From Thermoplasmata archaeon (GTDB lineage: Archaea; Thermoplasmatota; Thermoplasmata; Thermoplasmatales; Thermoplasmataceae): a stretch of DNA of 5,021 bases. The notes under the pieces are model-generated. The model was not told the DNA's origin. It saw nothing but the letters and a program-made list of their open reading frames with translations, and made no database searches. Of the stretch, positions 4,832 through 5,021 are shown one piece after another; the first letter of the stretch is position 1; each line of letters opens with the position of its first letter. The position numbers and the translations under genes are program-made. The stretch covers positions 1 through 5,021 of the forward strand of contig JAKAYM010000138.1 in the NCBI GenBank assembly GCA_021826795.1, in the 5' to 3' direction.

Positions 4832-5021
4832 ATAAGACCGCATATAGATTCAGAATATATCCAGATAAAAATCAGATAAAGACCATGGACAATATTCTGT
4901 ATTTATCGCATAAATTATACAATGCCATGTTAGAACAGAGAAAGATAGCATACCAGCTGAATAGGAATTATTATGAAAGCCTAAAAGTAAACTATAACAC
5001 ACAATCTGTTGAGCTATCAAA
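4825..5021 (+). CDS. tnpB: TnpB (IS200/IS605 family RNA-guided nuclease), 5' end only
   Basis: The first 65 codons of a gene cut off by the window end. The start MEYKTAYRFRIYPDKNQIK (1-19) is the standard N-terminus of TnpB/OrfB proteins (Y-x-F-R-[IL]-Y-P then Q), and LSHKLYNAMLEQRKIAY (31-47) matches the next helix, where relatives have CRxxYNxALEERxxAY. TnpB proteins are RNA-guided DNA nucleases that help keep IS200/IS605 elements at their donor site; their guide RNA comes from the right end of the element. The catalytic RuvC residues and zinc ribbon lie beyond the window, so whether this copy is intact cannot be told. The start at 4825 is chosen from TATA-box spacing; an in-frame ATG at 4816 would add three residues. 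No intact tnpA is present here, so the element may be a tnpB-only (IS1341-type) copy. Confidence 0.85.
   Translation, partial: MEYKTAYRFRIYPDKNQIKTMDNILYLSHKLYNAMLEQRKIAYQLNRNYYESLKVNYNTQSVELS

Noticed and set aside
1..5021. tRNA, rRNA, CRISPR repeats, cobalamin riboswitch
   Set aside because: No cloverleaf, regular repeat-spacer pattern or conserved B12-box-like structure was seen on either strand; the leader before the mutase operon is only about 50 nt.

Overview
The window looks like a stretch of an AT-rich archaeal chromosome, most likely a Thermoplasmata member (Ferroplasma/Acidiplasma/Cuniculiplasma-like; this placement is an inference). The reasons are TATA boxes of the form TTATAA about 25-28 nt upstream of start codons that have no Shine-Dalgarno (SD) sequence (leaderless genes), GGTGA/GAGG-type SDs on other genes, oligo-T tracts after stop codons, and closest family resemblance to archaeal proteins.

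Bases 1-178 hold the edge of a possible minus-strand gene and a probable oligo-T stop signal. Bases 179-3204 (minus strand) are a compact three-gene operon, read from high to low coordinate: the large catalytic subunit of a coenzyme-B12 acyl-CoA mutase, its B12-binding small subunit, and a MeaB/ArgK-type GTPase that guards and loads the mutase. The genes overlap by 29 and 11 nt. The mutase belongs to the methylmalonyl-CoA mutase family, but its two specificity positions read Phe96 and Gln214, the isobutyryl-CoA mutase pair, instead of the Tyr and Arg of true methylmalonyl-CoA mutase. The likely role is therefore carbon-skeleton rearrangement of branched/linear acyl-CoAs, for example isobutyryl-CoA to n-butyryl-CoA in valine or fatty-acid breakdown. 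The set matches the parts of the bacterial fusion protein IcmF, unfused and in a different order.

Bases 3258-4016 (minus) encode a complete cytosolic glycerophosphodiester phosphodiesterase behind its own leaderless-type promoter.

Bases 4017-5021 look like an accessory area shaped by insertion sequences: a 106-residue winged-helix protein resembling only the second DNA-binding domain of IS630-type transposases (4154-4474, minus), two possible gene remnants (4053-4139 minus; 4596-4781 plus), and the 5' end of a TnpB gene (4825 to the window edge, plus). No RNA genes or CRISPR array were seen. The strongest point for follow-up is the predicted change of substrate of the mutase operon, together with an unusual Asn in a metal/switch position of its GTPase.
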